This document shows positions 51,852 through 60,511 of a stretch of DNA of 64,000 nt, piece by piece. The notes beneath the pieces are model-generated. The model worked only from the letters and a program-made list of their open reading frames with translations, was not told the DNA's origin and ran no database searches. Source of the stretch: an uncultured Roseicyclus sp. (lineage in GTDB: Bacteria > Pseudomonadota > Alphaproteobacteria > Rhodobacterales > Rhodobacteraceae); NCBI GenBank assembly GCA_947491935.1, contig CANLLF010000004.1, forward strand, positions 744,001-808,000, read 5' to 3'. How positions within the stretch are numbered: the first letter of the stretch is position 1; the number at the start of each line of letters is the position of its first letter. The position numbers and the translations under genes were made by a program.

Positions 51852-53318
51852 ATGCAGACGTTTCAGCACTATATCGGCGGGCAGTTCCTGGACGGGGCGG
51901 CTGTGTTCGACAGCATTGACCCCGCGACGAACACGGTTTGGGCAAAAATGCCAGAGGCGCGGCGCGACGATGTGAATGCGGCAGTGGCCGCTGCCAAGGC
52001 GGCGTTCTACTCTGAGGATTGGGCGGGGATGACCGCCTCCGGTCGTGGCAAACTGCTGCTGAAACTGGCGAACCTGATTTCCGAGAACGCCTTGAGACTG
52101 GCCGAGTTGGAAACCCGCGATACCGGCAAGATCATTCGTGAAACTTCTGCCCAGATTTCCTATGTGGCCGAATATTACCGCTACTACGCGGGGCTTGCCG
52201 ACAAGATCGAAGGCGCCCATCTGCCCATCGACAAACCAGATATGGAGGTCTGGCTTCGTCGGGAACCGGTTGGGGTTGTGGCCGCCGTGGTGCCGTGGAA
52301 TTCGCAGCTTTTCCTGTCGGCCGTCAAGATTGGCCCGGCGCTGGCGGCGGGCTGTACGGTTGTTCTCAAAGCCTCCGAAGCCGGCCCCGCTCCCATGCTT
52401 GAATTTGCGCGCATCTTTGATCAGGCGGGTTTTCCGGCGGGCGTTCTGAATGTCATCACGGGCTTTGGGCACGAATGCGGCGCGGTCCTGACCAGCCACG
52501 CGGACGTGGACCATGTCGCCTTTACCGGAGGGCCGGAAACCGCGCGGCACATCGTGCGCAATTCCGCTGAAAATCTGGCGTCGACATCGCTTGAGCTTGG
52601 GGGGAAGTCGCCGTTTATCGTGTTCGAGGATGCTGACATCGAGAGCGCTGTAAACGCGCAGGTCTCGGGCATCTTCGCGGCAACCGGGCAGAGCTGTGTC
52701 GCCGGATCGCGTCTGATCATATCGAACCAGATCAAGGACGCTTTCCTGGACCGTCTGAAGGAAAAGGCCGAAGCGGTCGTCATCGGCGCACCCCACGACA
52801 TGAAAACGGAAGTGGGCCCTTTGTGTACCATGGCGCAAATCCACACGGCGTCGGATCTGATTGCCGCCTCAGCAGCTGTGGGCGCTAAGGTTATCACCGG
52901 TGGCTTGCCCATGGAACGCGAAGGGAATTACTTCCCACCAACGATCATTGATTGTTCCGACGCCCCCGATGCGCCGTGCCTGACCAACGAATTCTTTGGC
53001 CCCGTCCTTTCGGTCCTCAGCTTTGATACCGAGGCAGAGGCCCTTGAGATCGCAAACAATACCGCTTTTGGGTTGGCGTCCGGGGTGTTCACCAAAGACC
53101 TGACGCGCGCGCACCGCATGATCCGGGGCATTCATGCTGGTATCGTCTGGGTAAACACCTACCGTGCCGTCAGCCCGATTGCGCCCTTCGGTGGACATGC
53201 GCTGTCGGGGCACGGGCGCGAGGGTGGTGTCCAGGCAGCGCTTGATTACACCAAGGTAAAGGCGGTCTGGTTGCGTACCAGCGACGATCCCATTCCCGAC
53301 CCCTTCGTCATGCGATAA
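51852..53318 (+). CDS. Aldehyde dehydrogenase
   Basis: A 488-residue NAD(P)-dependent aldehyde dehydrogenase with the Rossmann segment VPWNSQLFLSAVKIGPAL, catalytic Glu in SLELGGKSPF and catalytic Cys in ATGQSCVAGSR. It ends the GntR-controlled operon and should turn the aldehyde made by the luciferase-like oxygenase/hydrolase steps into an acid. Two adjacent ATGs (51849, 51852) are possible; the second has better spacing to AGGGGA. The relation to the semialdehyde dehydrogenases is general, so the substrate is not predicted. Confidence 0.87.
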   Translation: MQTFQHYIGGQFLDGAAVFDSIDPATNTVWAKMPEARRDDVNAAVAAAKAAFYSEDWAGMTASGRGKLLLKLANLISENALRLAELETRDTGKIIRETSAQISYVAEYYRYYAGLADKIEGAHLPIDKPDMEVWLRREPVGVVAAVVPWNSQLFLSAVKIGPALAAGCTVVLKASEAGPAPMLEFARIFDQAGFPAGVLNVITGFGHECGAVLTSHADVDHVAFTGGPETARHIVRNSAENLASTSLELGGKSPFIVFEDADIESAVNAQVSGIFAATGQSCVAGSRLIISNQIKDAFLDRLKEKAEAVVIGAPHDMKTEVGPLCTMAQIHTASDLIAASAAVGAKVITGGLPMEREGNYFPPTIIDCSDAPDAPCLTNEFFGPVLSVLSFDTEAEALEIANNTAFGLASGVFTKDLTRAHRMIRGIHAGIVWVNTYRAVSPIAPFGGHALSGHGREGGVQAALDYTKVKAVWLRTSDDPIPDPFVMR

Positions 53319-53641
53319 CCCAGCAGATTGTTGAACCTCGTTGGGCTAGCGCGCTCTGACGGCTTGATTTCGGAAACAGTCAGTGGGCGACGGCGTCGAG
53401 AAACTGCCTGATCCGCTGACATTTTTCCATGATGCTCTGCGTCGTGTACTGGGCAACATCGAAGATTGAAGTCAGACACGCGACATCCGTTTGCCTGCGG
53501 GGCCACCCTTCACTCAACGCTCCAAGATGGCCGGTGCAGTTTGCCAGTATTCCACCCGACCTTTGATGGAAAAGCCTTAAAATCGCCCGGAAAGTCATTA
53601 TAGTTGCCGGACAATAAAGAAGCATATCGAAGGGACGTTTG
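53319..53641 (+). other. Intergenic region ahead of the AAA-ATPase operon
   Basis: 323 bases without a convincing gene. The last 60 bases are clearly richer in A and T, with TTATAGTTGCCGGACAATAAAG and a later CATATC about 15 bases downstream of TTGCCG, a possible weak promoter for the operon at 53642. No strong terminator was seen after the aldehyde dehydrogenase. Confidence 0.3.
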
Positions 53642-54718
53642 ATGGCCGATCTGGATGCGCAGGTAAAAGAATCGCAGGCTCAAGTAAGCGAGGCGCAAGC
53701 CAAGATCGCTGAGCTGACCGGCAAGATCGAGGCCGCGCGCAGCAAGATCAAAGGGGGCGAGGATGCCACTTTGGACATCGAGAACGCCTCGCTGGAAGAT
53801 GTCCACGCCCACACCAAGGTCATGGATGCAAACATCGCCGAATTGATTATGGGGCTGGACGATATCACCTCTGCCTTCTCCAAAGACTTCGACGAGATGC
53901 GCTCCAAAACCGGTTGGGAGAGTTTTGTTGGAATTTTTAGCAGGGCCAAGGCCGACAATATGCGCCAGGAGCGCGTGCGCACCGCCAGCATTGACGACAA
54001 ATTGCAGGACCTGATCAGCAAGTCCGACGTGATCGTTCAGCTGCTTGAAAGCCAGTTGGCCACGCTGGAAGAGCATAAGACCAAGGTCGGCGACAACCTG
54101 ACGGAAACCCTGGATGAGCGGGAGTTCACGGTTGGTGAGCTGGAAGCCGTGCGCGCCGAGATTCAGGCCATGGACCCAACGATCATCACGATGGAAAACA
54201 AGATCGCCAATGAAACCGACGCCGCTGCGCGCACCAAACTGGAAACGGAGTTGGCCGATCTGAACTCGAAATATAACGAGTTGGTCCAACAAGAACAGGT
54301 GAAGCTGGCGAAGTCGCAAACGCTGGAGCGCTATATCGACAAGGGCAAAACCTGGGTCGACTCGCTTCAGAATCAGGCGGCGACTCAGATGGTGCTGATT
54401 AACAAGCTGCAAACAGACACCAAGCAGCGCGTCGTGCTCTATGATGCGCTGACCAAGTCGCTCAAGACCGCGCAGCAGCAAGACGTCGCCCACCGCATCA
54501 ATGAGATCGGGGTCCAGACCGACCAAGAGGCGCAATCGGCAATGGCGGGGATCGGCGCGGCCACGAACCAGAAAATGGCCGACATGTTGGAATCCCATGA
54601 AGACCACATGGTCTTTGCACGCGATGTGTTGGAGGCCAAGGCCAAGGCGGACGAACGCTTTGCCCGTCGCTTCGCCCAGATCATCGAAAAGCACGACAAG
54701 AACCTCTACGGGGGGTGA
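53642..54718 (+). CDS. Long coiled-coil protein, first gene of the AAA-ATPase operon
   Basis: A 358-residue, acidic, almost entirely helical protein. Heptad-rich stretches cover residues about 1-40, 110-190 and 200-270 (VKESQAQVSEAQAKIAELTG; LESQLATLEEHKTKVG). It has no signal peptide, membrane span or cysteines that I noticed. TelA-like or PspA-like scaffolds come to mind, but I cannot assign it to either family. The ATG at 53642 has AAGGGA six bases upstream. As the first gene before an AAA ATPase, it may be the ATPase substrate or scaffold. Function unknown. Confidence 0.75.
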   Translation: MADLDAQVKESQAQVSEAQAKIAELTGKIEAARSKIKGGEDATLDIENASLEDVHAHTKVMDANIAELIMGLDDITSAFSKDFDEMRSKTGWESFVGIFSRAKADNMRQERVRTASIDDKLQDLISKSDVIVQLLESQLATLEEHKTKVGDNLTETLDEREFTVGELEAVRAEIQAMDPTIITMENKIANETDAAARTKLETELADLNSKYNELVQQEQVKLAKSQTLERYIDKGKTWVDSLQNQAATQMVLINKLQTDTKQRVVLYDALTKSLKTAQQQDVAHRINEIGVQTDQEAQSAMAGIGAATNQKMADMLESHEDHMVFARDVLEAKAKADERFARRFAQIIEKHDKNLYGG

Positions 54719-54795
54719 GTGACGCGCACTGCCCCTTGTCGGCGCGCCGTCGGTTCGCGGGTGCCGACCAGCCTCATTTAGGAAGGAGTTAGAAT

Positions 54796-55917
54796 TTGGC
54801 TGTTGATCCGTCGCGCACCCATGTTGGCTTGTCCGATCTGTTCGCGTCCCGACGGTATTTTGCCAAGTTCGAGAAGATCATTGCGTATCTTCCGCGCGTC
54901 GCTGCGACGATGAAGTCGGACGGTGCACTGAACGACGGCGAATTGGATATCCTCTCCTCCTATGTTCAGGGCATCGCCTATTCCTTTCACGCGCTGTCGA
55001 TGAAGTATCTGCTCGTGGGTCGTGACACAGGGCAATTCCTCGGCGCACTGGAAATGGACACGGTCGAAAGCGGCTTTCCGGTATTCAACGAGCTGCTGAT
55101 CATGGCCAGTGACGCGCAGCAAGCGAGCCGGCGATTGACGAATATGCCGAGCGTCCATCGCCTGAAGTCGCAGATGGTCGAACACATCGTGGGAGAACGT
55201 CAGATCCCGACTAAGTTGCAATTCGCCCTGTCGCAACGGCTCTATTACGAAGAATTGCAGAAAGGCCATTTGTTCTGGGCGCAGAATGATCCCGTCGCAA
55301 TATGGCAGGGCACGGCTGACGGACGCGGTCGGTATCTGCTGCATTGGGCGGTTTATGACAGTCAGGTCAATCTGCCGACGATCTACCTGATGGAGCTCGA
55401 TGATACGGGGCGCACGGCCCTTCCCCGTGATGAACGACGCTGGCCCGAGGTTCAGGCCCATCTCATGGCGCAGGCCTTGGGCGGGTTGAAGCTTTTGACG
55501 ATTGCCAAGGGCTTTGACGAGGCGTTCGATGACGTGCACCCCAAGCGCCTGCGCCGGTTGCATCTGGGGCCAATGTATAGCCACACCTTCACCAAGCAAT
55601 CCGGCCCCATCCGTGATGTGCTTGCTGACGCCAAGTCCCCGGCGGGGCAGGACTGGACCTTGGCCTGGACCGACGAAGTTCTGGAAAGCGAACGTGTTGT
55701 GACTGAAAAGTCCGGCTGGTTCGGCCAGGTAGAGCGCGAGATATTCGCGCTTGATCCTTTCTCGGGTCACGGCGCGGACACCGGCGCCACGCGAATGGAG
55801 CGCAGCATTATTTTGCCGGAAAGGCCGTTTCAGGTGCTGGCCGAGAAGAACCCTGCAGGCTTCGCCAGCGTGACAAAATACGTCGTCAGCCCCGATGGGC
55901 GGGTGTTTAAGAACTGA
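54796..55917 (+). CDS. Uncharacterised 373-residue protein of the AAA-ATPase operon
   Basis: A soluble protein of 373 residues, starting at TTG 54796 with AAGGAG eight bases upstream. The N-terminal 150 residues look helical (KFEKIIAYLPRVAATMKSDG); the middle has an alternating beta-rich pattern (GRYLLHWAVYDSQVNLPTIYL), and a conserved-looking patch is PKRLRRLHLGPMYSHTF. No catalytic motif that I know is apparent, and no family is recognised. It lies between the coiled-coil and ATPase genes, so it is probably part of the same complex. Confidence 0.7.
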   Translation: MAVDPSRTHVGLSDLFASRRYFAKFEKIIAYLPRVAATMKSDGALNDGELDILSSYVQGIAYSFHALSMKYLLVGRDTGQFLGALEMDTVESGFPVFNELLIMASDAQQASRRLTNMPSVHRLKSQMVEHIVGERQIPTKLQFALSQRLYYEELQKGHLFWAQNDPVAIWQGTADGRGRYLLHWAVYDSQVNLPTIYLMELDDTGRTALPRDERRWPEVQAHLMAQALGGLKLLTIAKGFDEAFDDVHPKRLRRLHLGPMYSHTFTKQSGPIRDVLADAKSPAGQDWTLAWTDEVLESERVVTEKSGWFGQVEREIFALDPFSGHGADTGATRMERSIILPERPFQVLAEKNPAGFASVTKYVVSPDGRVFKN

Positions 55918-55956
55918 AGGATACGGGGCTTCCGCGCCCATCGAACAGGAGGACGC

Positions 55957-57894
55957 ATGAGCTTGACTGCCGACACCATGGAACTGACCGAGGACGACAT
56001 CGTCAAGCACTACGACGCAGCGGTCGCGATGCTGGAAGGCTTCGACCACACGCCACGCATCGGTAAGGCGCGTGTCCATAACATGGCCACTGAGCGGTCT
56101 ACTGGCGTCGGCACGCGGCGCAGGTTCCGGTCTACCACGCCTGGCTTGGTGACACGCTCGACCGCGCGACCCGAGGGAGTGCAGTTAATCGAAAGCATTC
56201 GCGCCGCCGTCAGTGACGATCCGCTGGTCAGCCCCTTGCAGGCGACGCTCCTGCACCTGCTGCGCCGGGCGCTGGCAATATCGCTGGCCGTGGGCGAGAC
56301 CTTCGCCAGTTCCACCGGCCTGGCCGATCTACGCCGTGCCAATCTTGCAGGGTCCCTGTCAGCAGATCGCAAGACAGAATTCACCGAACTTTTGGCCGCC
56401 GAAGCGTTGGCCGTTTCCCATGTCTTCGCCAATGCGACCGCCTTCCTCCTCGGGCCGCATGCCAGCGACACGACTGTTGAAGTGGGTGAGGTGGAAGAAA
56501 TCTTGACCGATAACTCGCAACTGGCGCTTCATGGCTGCCTGTGGGAGTTGGATCAGGATATTGCTGTCCATGCGGGCGACGACGCTCAGCTGGTTGCAAC
56601 CGTCATGGCCTTCGCGGAGCAGGTTATGGAAAAGGTCGCGCTTCGCGCCCAGAATGCAGGCCGTCTTGCGCCCTTCACAGGTGCAAGTTGGCGCGTTGAA
56701 GCCGACAAGCTGACCATCCGTGGGTTTGAACCGGCCAGTAGCGCCAAATCCTCGACACTGACGATGACCTTTAAGCAGCCGCACGAGGTCGTCGGTAACC
56801 ACATCGCGAAGTACCAAGCACTCAAGCTCAGCAAGATGTTGATGGCGTATGATTTCGACCGACGCCTGAACCCGTTCGCGGAGCTGGGCGGATTCATTTT
56901 CACCTTCATGGGGGATGGCAAGCCCGGCACAGGGAAAACCACGCTGATCCAGATGATGGCGGGCCTGATCCATGGCTATTGCGAGACGGCGGGCTACCCG
57001 TTTCGCTACCAGAACCTCAGCACTGACAACATCGATAGCTACCAGGGTAAGTCCGGCCAGAACGCCAAGGCGTTCATCAACAACATTATCGACCCGTCCG
57101 TGATCGGCTTTGGCACGATTGACGATATCGACCAATTGGCGGGCAAACGCGGCGACAGGCAGTCCTCGGCCGGGCAGTTGGAAATCACCGCCGTGCTGAT
57201 GGAAAGCTTTGCAGGTGCAAATACGGTCGTGCGTGGCAATTGCACCTTCGGGATGTTCTCGAACTACCCGGAAAATGTCGACGATGCCTTGCGGCAACGG
57301 GCGGGCGCGCGCTTCTTGGTTGATGGGCCGATCACGCGCGACGACTATATCGACATCCTGAGCCTTCTGATGGGCAAGAACCACGATATACCCCTGGGCG
57401 ATCACGAAGTTTTTGCCGCCCAAGAGATCAAGAAAGCCGTGGCGGCCTCATTCGAAAGCCACGCGCGCCCCCATGAAGAAGGGCTGATGAAGGTTTTTGA
57501 CAAAGTCGATCAGACCGTCGGAAAGCTCGACACCATTGCCAAGCTTGGCACCTATCTGAAGGCCATTCAGGAGGCTGATGAACGTTTTACGGGCCGGGCG
57601 ATCAAGAACATCACCGACGCCGTGAAAGTGCGTGCCATGGACTTTGAGTTGCCGGATGAGTGGATGGAGAAGCCTGATCTGTTCCTCTTCAAGGACTACG
57701 ACACCAAGCTCGGGATGATCAAAGATCTGCGTCAGCCCATCACCGTCGACATGGTGATCCAGGAGATCAACCGTTACGCCGATAGCGAATTCCGCTACGC
57801 CGACAAATCCGACGAAGTTGCGATTGCGGATGCGGTGCGCGATATGCAGCGGATGGAAGAGGCCAAACGGCGTTATCTGGAGCGGCAGGGATGA
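55957..57894 (+). CDS. AAA-family ATPase with long unique N-terminal domain
   Basis: A 645-residue ATPase. Residues 1 to about 300 have no family that I recognise and are mostly helical. The AAA module follows: Walker A GKPGTGKTT at 321-329, Walker B ending in IDDID (Asp389-Asp390), a sensor-1-like Asn in GMFSNYP, and possible Arg fingers in ALRQRAGARF. The Walker B reads DD where most AAA proteins have DE, so the usual catalytic Glu is an Asp. The C-terminal helical part includes RFTGRAIKNITDAV, like a sensor-2 region. GGAGG precedes the ATG. It probably remodels a protein or membrane complex made by its neighbours. Confidence 0.82.
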   Translation: MSLTADTMELTEDDIVKHYDAAVAMLEGFDHTPRIGKARVHNMATERSTGVGTRRRFRSTTPGLVTRSTARPEGVQLIESIRAAVSDDPLVSPLQATLLHLLRRALAISLAVGETFASSTGLADLRRANLAGSLSADRKTEFTELLAAEALAVSHVFANATAFLLGPHASDTTVEVGEVEEILTDNSQLALHGCLWELDQDIAVHAGDDAQLVATVMAFAEQVMEKVALRAQNAGRLAPFTGASWRVEADKLTIRGFEPASSAKSSTLTMTFKQPHEVVGNHIAKYQALKLSKMLMAYDFDRRLNPFAELGGFIFTFMGDGKPGTGKTTLIQMMAGLIHGYCETAGYPFRYQNLSTDNIDSYQGKSGQNAKAFINNIIDPSVIGFGTIDDIDQLAGKRGDRQSSAGQLEITAVLMESFAGANTVVRGNCTFGMFSNYPENVDDALRQRAGARFLVDGPITRDDYIDILSLLMGKNHDIPLGDHEVFAAQEIKKAVAASFESHARPHEEGLMKVFDKVDQTVGKLDTIAKLGTYLKAIQEADERFTGRAIKNITDAVKVRAMDFELPDEWMEKPDLFLFKDYDTKLGMIKDLRQPITVDMVIQEINRYADSEFRYADKSDEVAIADAVRDMQRMEEAKRRYLERQG

Positions 57895-57934
57895 TCAGGC
57901 GCATGCCCCAGCATGTCCTATGGACGTTGGCGCG

Positions 57935-59242
57935 ATGAACCGCCTGATCTCATCCGGCCTGATGTTCGGCAACCTGTTCCACGTCGCCTCGCCGGCATTG
58001 GTCGAACGCTACAACCGCGCCTTGGTTCACCTGACAGGTAAGCAGACAGCGCTGGCGGATTTCTACATCGACATTTCAGGGTATTCACCCGAAATCGGGT
58101 TCGAGTTGGAAGATCCCCTTTACCTGAACCATGATGGGGTGAACCGTCAGTTCATCCTTTTGTCCACCGCCCAGAAATATGCGCCCTTGCTTGAAGCAAA
58201 ATTCTCAACCTGTCGCGGTATCCTGCGTCAGTTCATTTCGGAGAATGAGGCGGCCCTGTTCGCTTTGACCGCCCGGGATGCGGTGGCGGGCGAGCTGGTC
58301 AATTCTGTCTTCAATCTGTCGGATCCCGCGCGGCTTCTTGATATTCGGCGCATCACGATCGAGGCCGATACCACCGGCGGCGCGATCCGTCAGGCCGCCA
58401 AACTCGACGCCAAAGTTAACCGCTTCCTAAACGAGGAAGACGCCTGGTTCGATGACGTGTTGATCGCCGAGATGATTGAGTTGGCCGAGGAGACAGGCGA
58501 CATCGTCCGTAACCCGGTACACCTCAAAGGCATGAGCTTCGAGCAGGGCAACTTCTGGACGGCACATTACGGCGGCGCGTATCTTTTCCAGGACGTGAAA
58601 CATCCCGCAATTTTGACATCCGGCGACAAGGCTTCATTCAACGCGGTCGATGTCGAGCATGTTTTCGACATGACGCAACGCAGCCACATCGCACGGTTTC
58701 TGGACCTCAATGGCCTTGTGGAGCCCATCGTCAAAGCCCGCAGTGTCGACTCCAGCGCAGTACTGCGTCAGAAGATGGACTTCATTCTGGTCGACGCCTT
58801 GGCCGATGCGGATATTGCCCTAAAGGGCCGTTCGCGCGGCGAGATGCGCAGGCTCGCACGCGATCATATCGGTCAATTGCCTGAGGAGTTTCACGCCCTC
58901 GCGGCGCTTCTGAATTGGGCTGAAGGTGGTGGGGCGTGGCCGAGCATCACCTCGGACAACCCGGTCTACTTCTACACATTACGTGCCGCTGACCACAAAG
59001 ACGCGGAGCTTGTGAATATGTTGCTCGCCGAATTGACGACCCGGGATTTTCGGCAGCTCTTCATTTGCCACAAGCCCCTGTTTTACGAGAAATTCGCTGA
59101 TTTCTCGGACGCAAAGAAGGATTATGTGGTCGAATTTCTACGGAATGAATACCAGACGGATAAGGCAGGCGCGCGCACTGCGCTGTTTGGTCATGAACCG
59201 TCAATGGAAGAAGAGGTGCGGCGTGTTGGACCGTGGGGCTGA
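57935..59242 (+). CDS. Uncharacterised protein of the AAA-ATPase operon
   Basis: About 435 residues, soluble, mixed alpha/beta, without membrane spans or a signal peptide. Stretches such as FYIDISGYSPEIGFELEDP, YGGAYLFQDVKHPAILTSG and SDNPVYFYTLRAADHKDAEL look conserved but match nothing that I can name. The start is uncertain: MNRLISSG at 57935 is used, MDVGAMNR at 57920 is also possible, and neither has a strong ribosome-binding site. The gene follows the ATPase by about 40 bases, so it is in the same transcript. Confidence 0.68.
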   Translation: MNRLISSGLMFGNLFHVASPALVERYNRALVHLTGKQTALADFYIDISGYSPEIGFELEDPLYLNHDGVNRQFILLSTAQKYAPLLEAKFSTCRGILRQFISENEAALFALTARDAVAGELVNSVFNLSDPARLLDIRRITIEADTTGGAIRQAAKLDAKVNRFLNEEDAWFDDVLIAEMIELAEETGDIVRNPVHLKGMSFEQGNFWTAHYGGAYLFQDVKHPAILTSGDKASFNAVDVEHVFDMTQRSHIARFLDLNGLVEPIVKARSVDSSAVLRQKMDFILVDALADADIALKGRSRGEMRRLARDHIGQLPEEFHALAALLNWAEGGGAWPSITSDNPVYFYTLRAADHKDAELVNMLLAELTTRDFRQLFICHKPLFYEKFADFSDAKKDYVVEFLRNEYQTDKAGARTALFGHEPSMEEEVRRVGPWG

Positions 59243-59257
59243 AAAGGAGAGGCCGTC

Positions 59258-59524
59258 ATGTTTGCATTGATGCGTCTGGCTTTGGTCGGCTTTGTCGTGC
59301 TGACGGTGATCTATATCGCGTTGTCGATATACTCACGATCTGTCCGTCGCAAACGTTTGATCCGCGAGTGGGAAGAGGAGCATCCGACCGCAGATCGCAA
59401 CAGTTTCGTGGATGAAGGATTGGACGACTATGATAGCTCGCTCAGGCGCAAGCTGATCCTTGGCGTCTATGTCGTACCGGTTTGCGTGGTGGCCTTCATC
59501 GTTTACGTCACGAATTTTCAGTAA
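59258..59524 (+). CDS. Small two-span membrane protein of the AAA-ATPase operon
   Basis: An 88-residue protein with a membrane span near residues 5-24 and another near 66-84, enclosing a charged cytosolic loop (RSVRRKRLIREWEEEHPTAD). AAAAGGAGAGG lies upstream. It probably anchors the complex or passes a signal from the membrane. No family is recognised. It is located between the uncharacterised gene at 57935 and the DUF1523 gene. Confidence 0.68.
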   Translation: MFALMRLALVGFVVLTVIYIALSIYSRSVRRKRLIREWEEEHPTADRNSFVDEGLDDYDSSLRRKLILGVYVVPVCVVAFIVYVTNFQ

Positions 59525-59535
59525 GGGTCGGCTAG

Positions 59536-60183
59536 ATGAAATACGTCAAATGGTTTTTCGCAGTCCTGTTCTGGCTGATCGTCGCCGCCACCTTTCACTA
59601 TACATTGCCCCAGAACGACATCGTGCGCGTGACCGGGACCGAGATCATCCGCAAGGATTTTTCAGGCCTGTCGCGGTTTTTCTATGCGCAGGCGGATAGC
59701 GGCGACAATGAGTTGGGGAACCGAGACTTGCGGTTGATCAACACGACCCGCGCCAATGGCCGCGTCATGGTCTACCGCAACGAGGATACGGGTTGGAACT
59801 GGCCACCGTATTTCAAGTTCGACAGCTCCAACCTGCAAGCCGAAGCAAGTGAGTACGTCTCTACGATCGATAACCCACGTTGGATCGCCGTGCGCCACTA
59901 TGGCTGGCGGAATCCGTTCCTGTCGATTTACCCAAACGCCATCGGTATCCGGCCTGTCGACGGCCCGGATGCACGTCTTGGGCTGCCGTGGCTGAACATT
60001 GCGATCTTGGCAGCGTTTGTTGTCATTGTGCTTGGCATCCGTGCGTTGTGGCGGCGGTTCAGGACATCGCGTATCGATCCGCTGGTGGACAACGTGCAGG
60101 ATGGCGTCAGCGCGACGGGGGACGCCATTTCCAGACGGCGATCCGGAATACGACGCTGGCTCGACACGTGGAAAGCGAAGTAG
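59536..60183 (+). CDS. DUF1523 membrane protein
   Basis: A 215-residue protein with an N-terminal membrane span (residues about 5-22), a periplasmic-type central domain (LPQNDIVRVTGTEIIRKDF, RVMVYRNEDTGWNWPPYFKF, WIAVRHYGWRNPFLSIYPNA) and a second span near 150-172, ending in a basic cytosolic tail. This is the DUF1523 pattern, a family known from alphaproteobacteria without a function. It ends the six-gene operon; with the preceding small membrane protein it may provide the membrane part of the system. Confidence 0.8.
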   Translation: MKYVKWFFAVLFWLIVAATFHYTLPQNDIVRVTGTEIIRKDFSGLSRFFYAQADSGDNELGNRDLRLINTTRANGRVMVYRNEDTGWNWPPYFKFDSSNLQAEASEYVSTIDNPRWIAVRHYGWRNPFLSIYPNAIGIRPVDGPDARLGLPWLNIAILAAFVVIVLGIRALWRRFRTSRIDPLVDNVQDGVSATGDAISRRRSGIRRWLDTWKAK

Positions 60184-60511
60184 GGCATAGGCATGCCCTC
60201 GCAATGACATCAACAGTTTTGAAGGGTCGCGATTTAGGTTGACTGCACCCTACCTACACGGCCGAGCAATTGGTCTTTCAACCCTTGTTGCTGGACACAC
60301 TACCCGGTCGTCATTCTGCAAACAACGTGGTGTCAATTCATCTAGGCCTTAAGGCTTTTTCTGGGGCCTGAGTAGTCGCCCCCTTGAGGCAGGCATCGCC
60401 GCTACTCGGATGCCTATTCTTTTTAAGCGTGGCGGCCCCTGGCAATCATTCGCCTAGCACATCGAGCGGCGTGTCACCGAACGTGGCATGGGGGACGCCT
60501 TTTGGAGCCGC
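60184..60511. other. Intergenic region between convergent genes
   Basis: 328 bases without a gene that I can support. The palindromic GCCTTAAGGC followed by T5 (60346-60360) and a GGGGC/GCCCC hairpin (60363-60382) are weak candidates for 3'-end signals of the two converging genes; neither is convincing. Confidence 0.25.

Noticed and set aside
53380-53625. An 81-codon minus-strand frame in the region ahead of the AAA-ATPase operon
   Set aside because: No ribosome-binding site or recognisable motif, and its 5' end runs into the A/T-rich promoter-like stretch of the operon.
53642-54718. Assignment of the coiled-coil protein to TelA or PspA
   Set aside because: Only general helical, Glu/Lys/Ala-rich character is shared; no diagnostic motif could be identified by eye.
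53642-60183. Calling the AAA-ATPase operon an anti-phage defence system
   Set aside because: No nuclease, toxin, NADase or protease effector was seen, and the surroundings are ordinary metabolic chromosome rather than a defence island.
60346-60360. GCCTTAAGGC plus T5 as a terminator
   Set aside because: The palindrome has no room for a loop, so only a very short stem could form.
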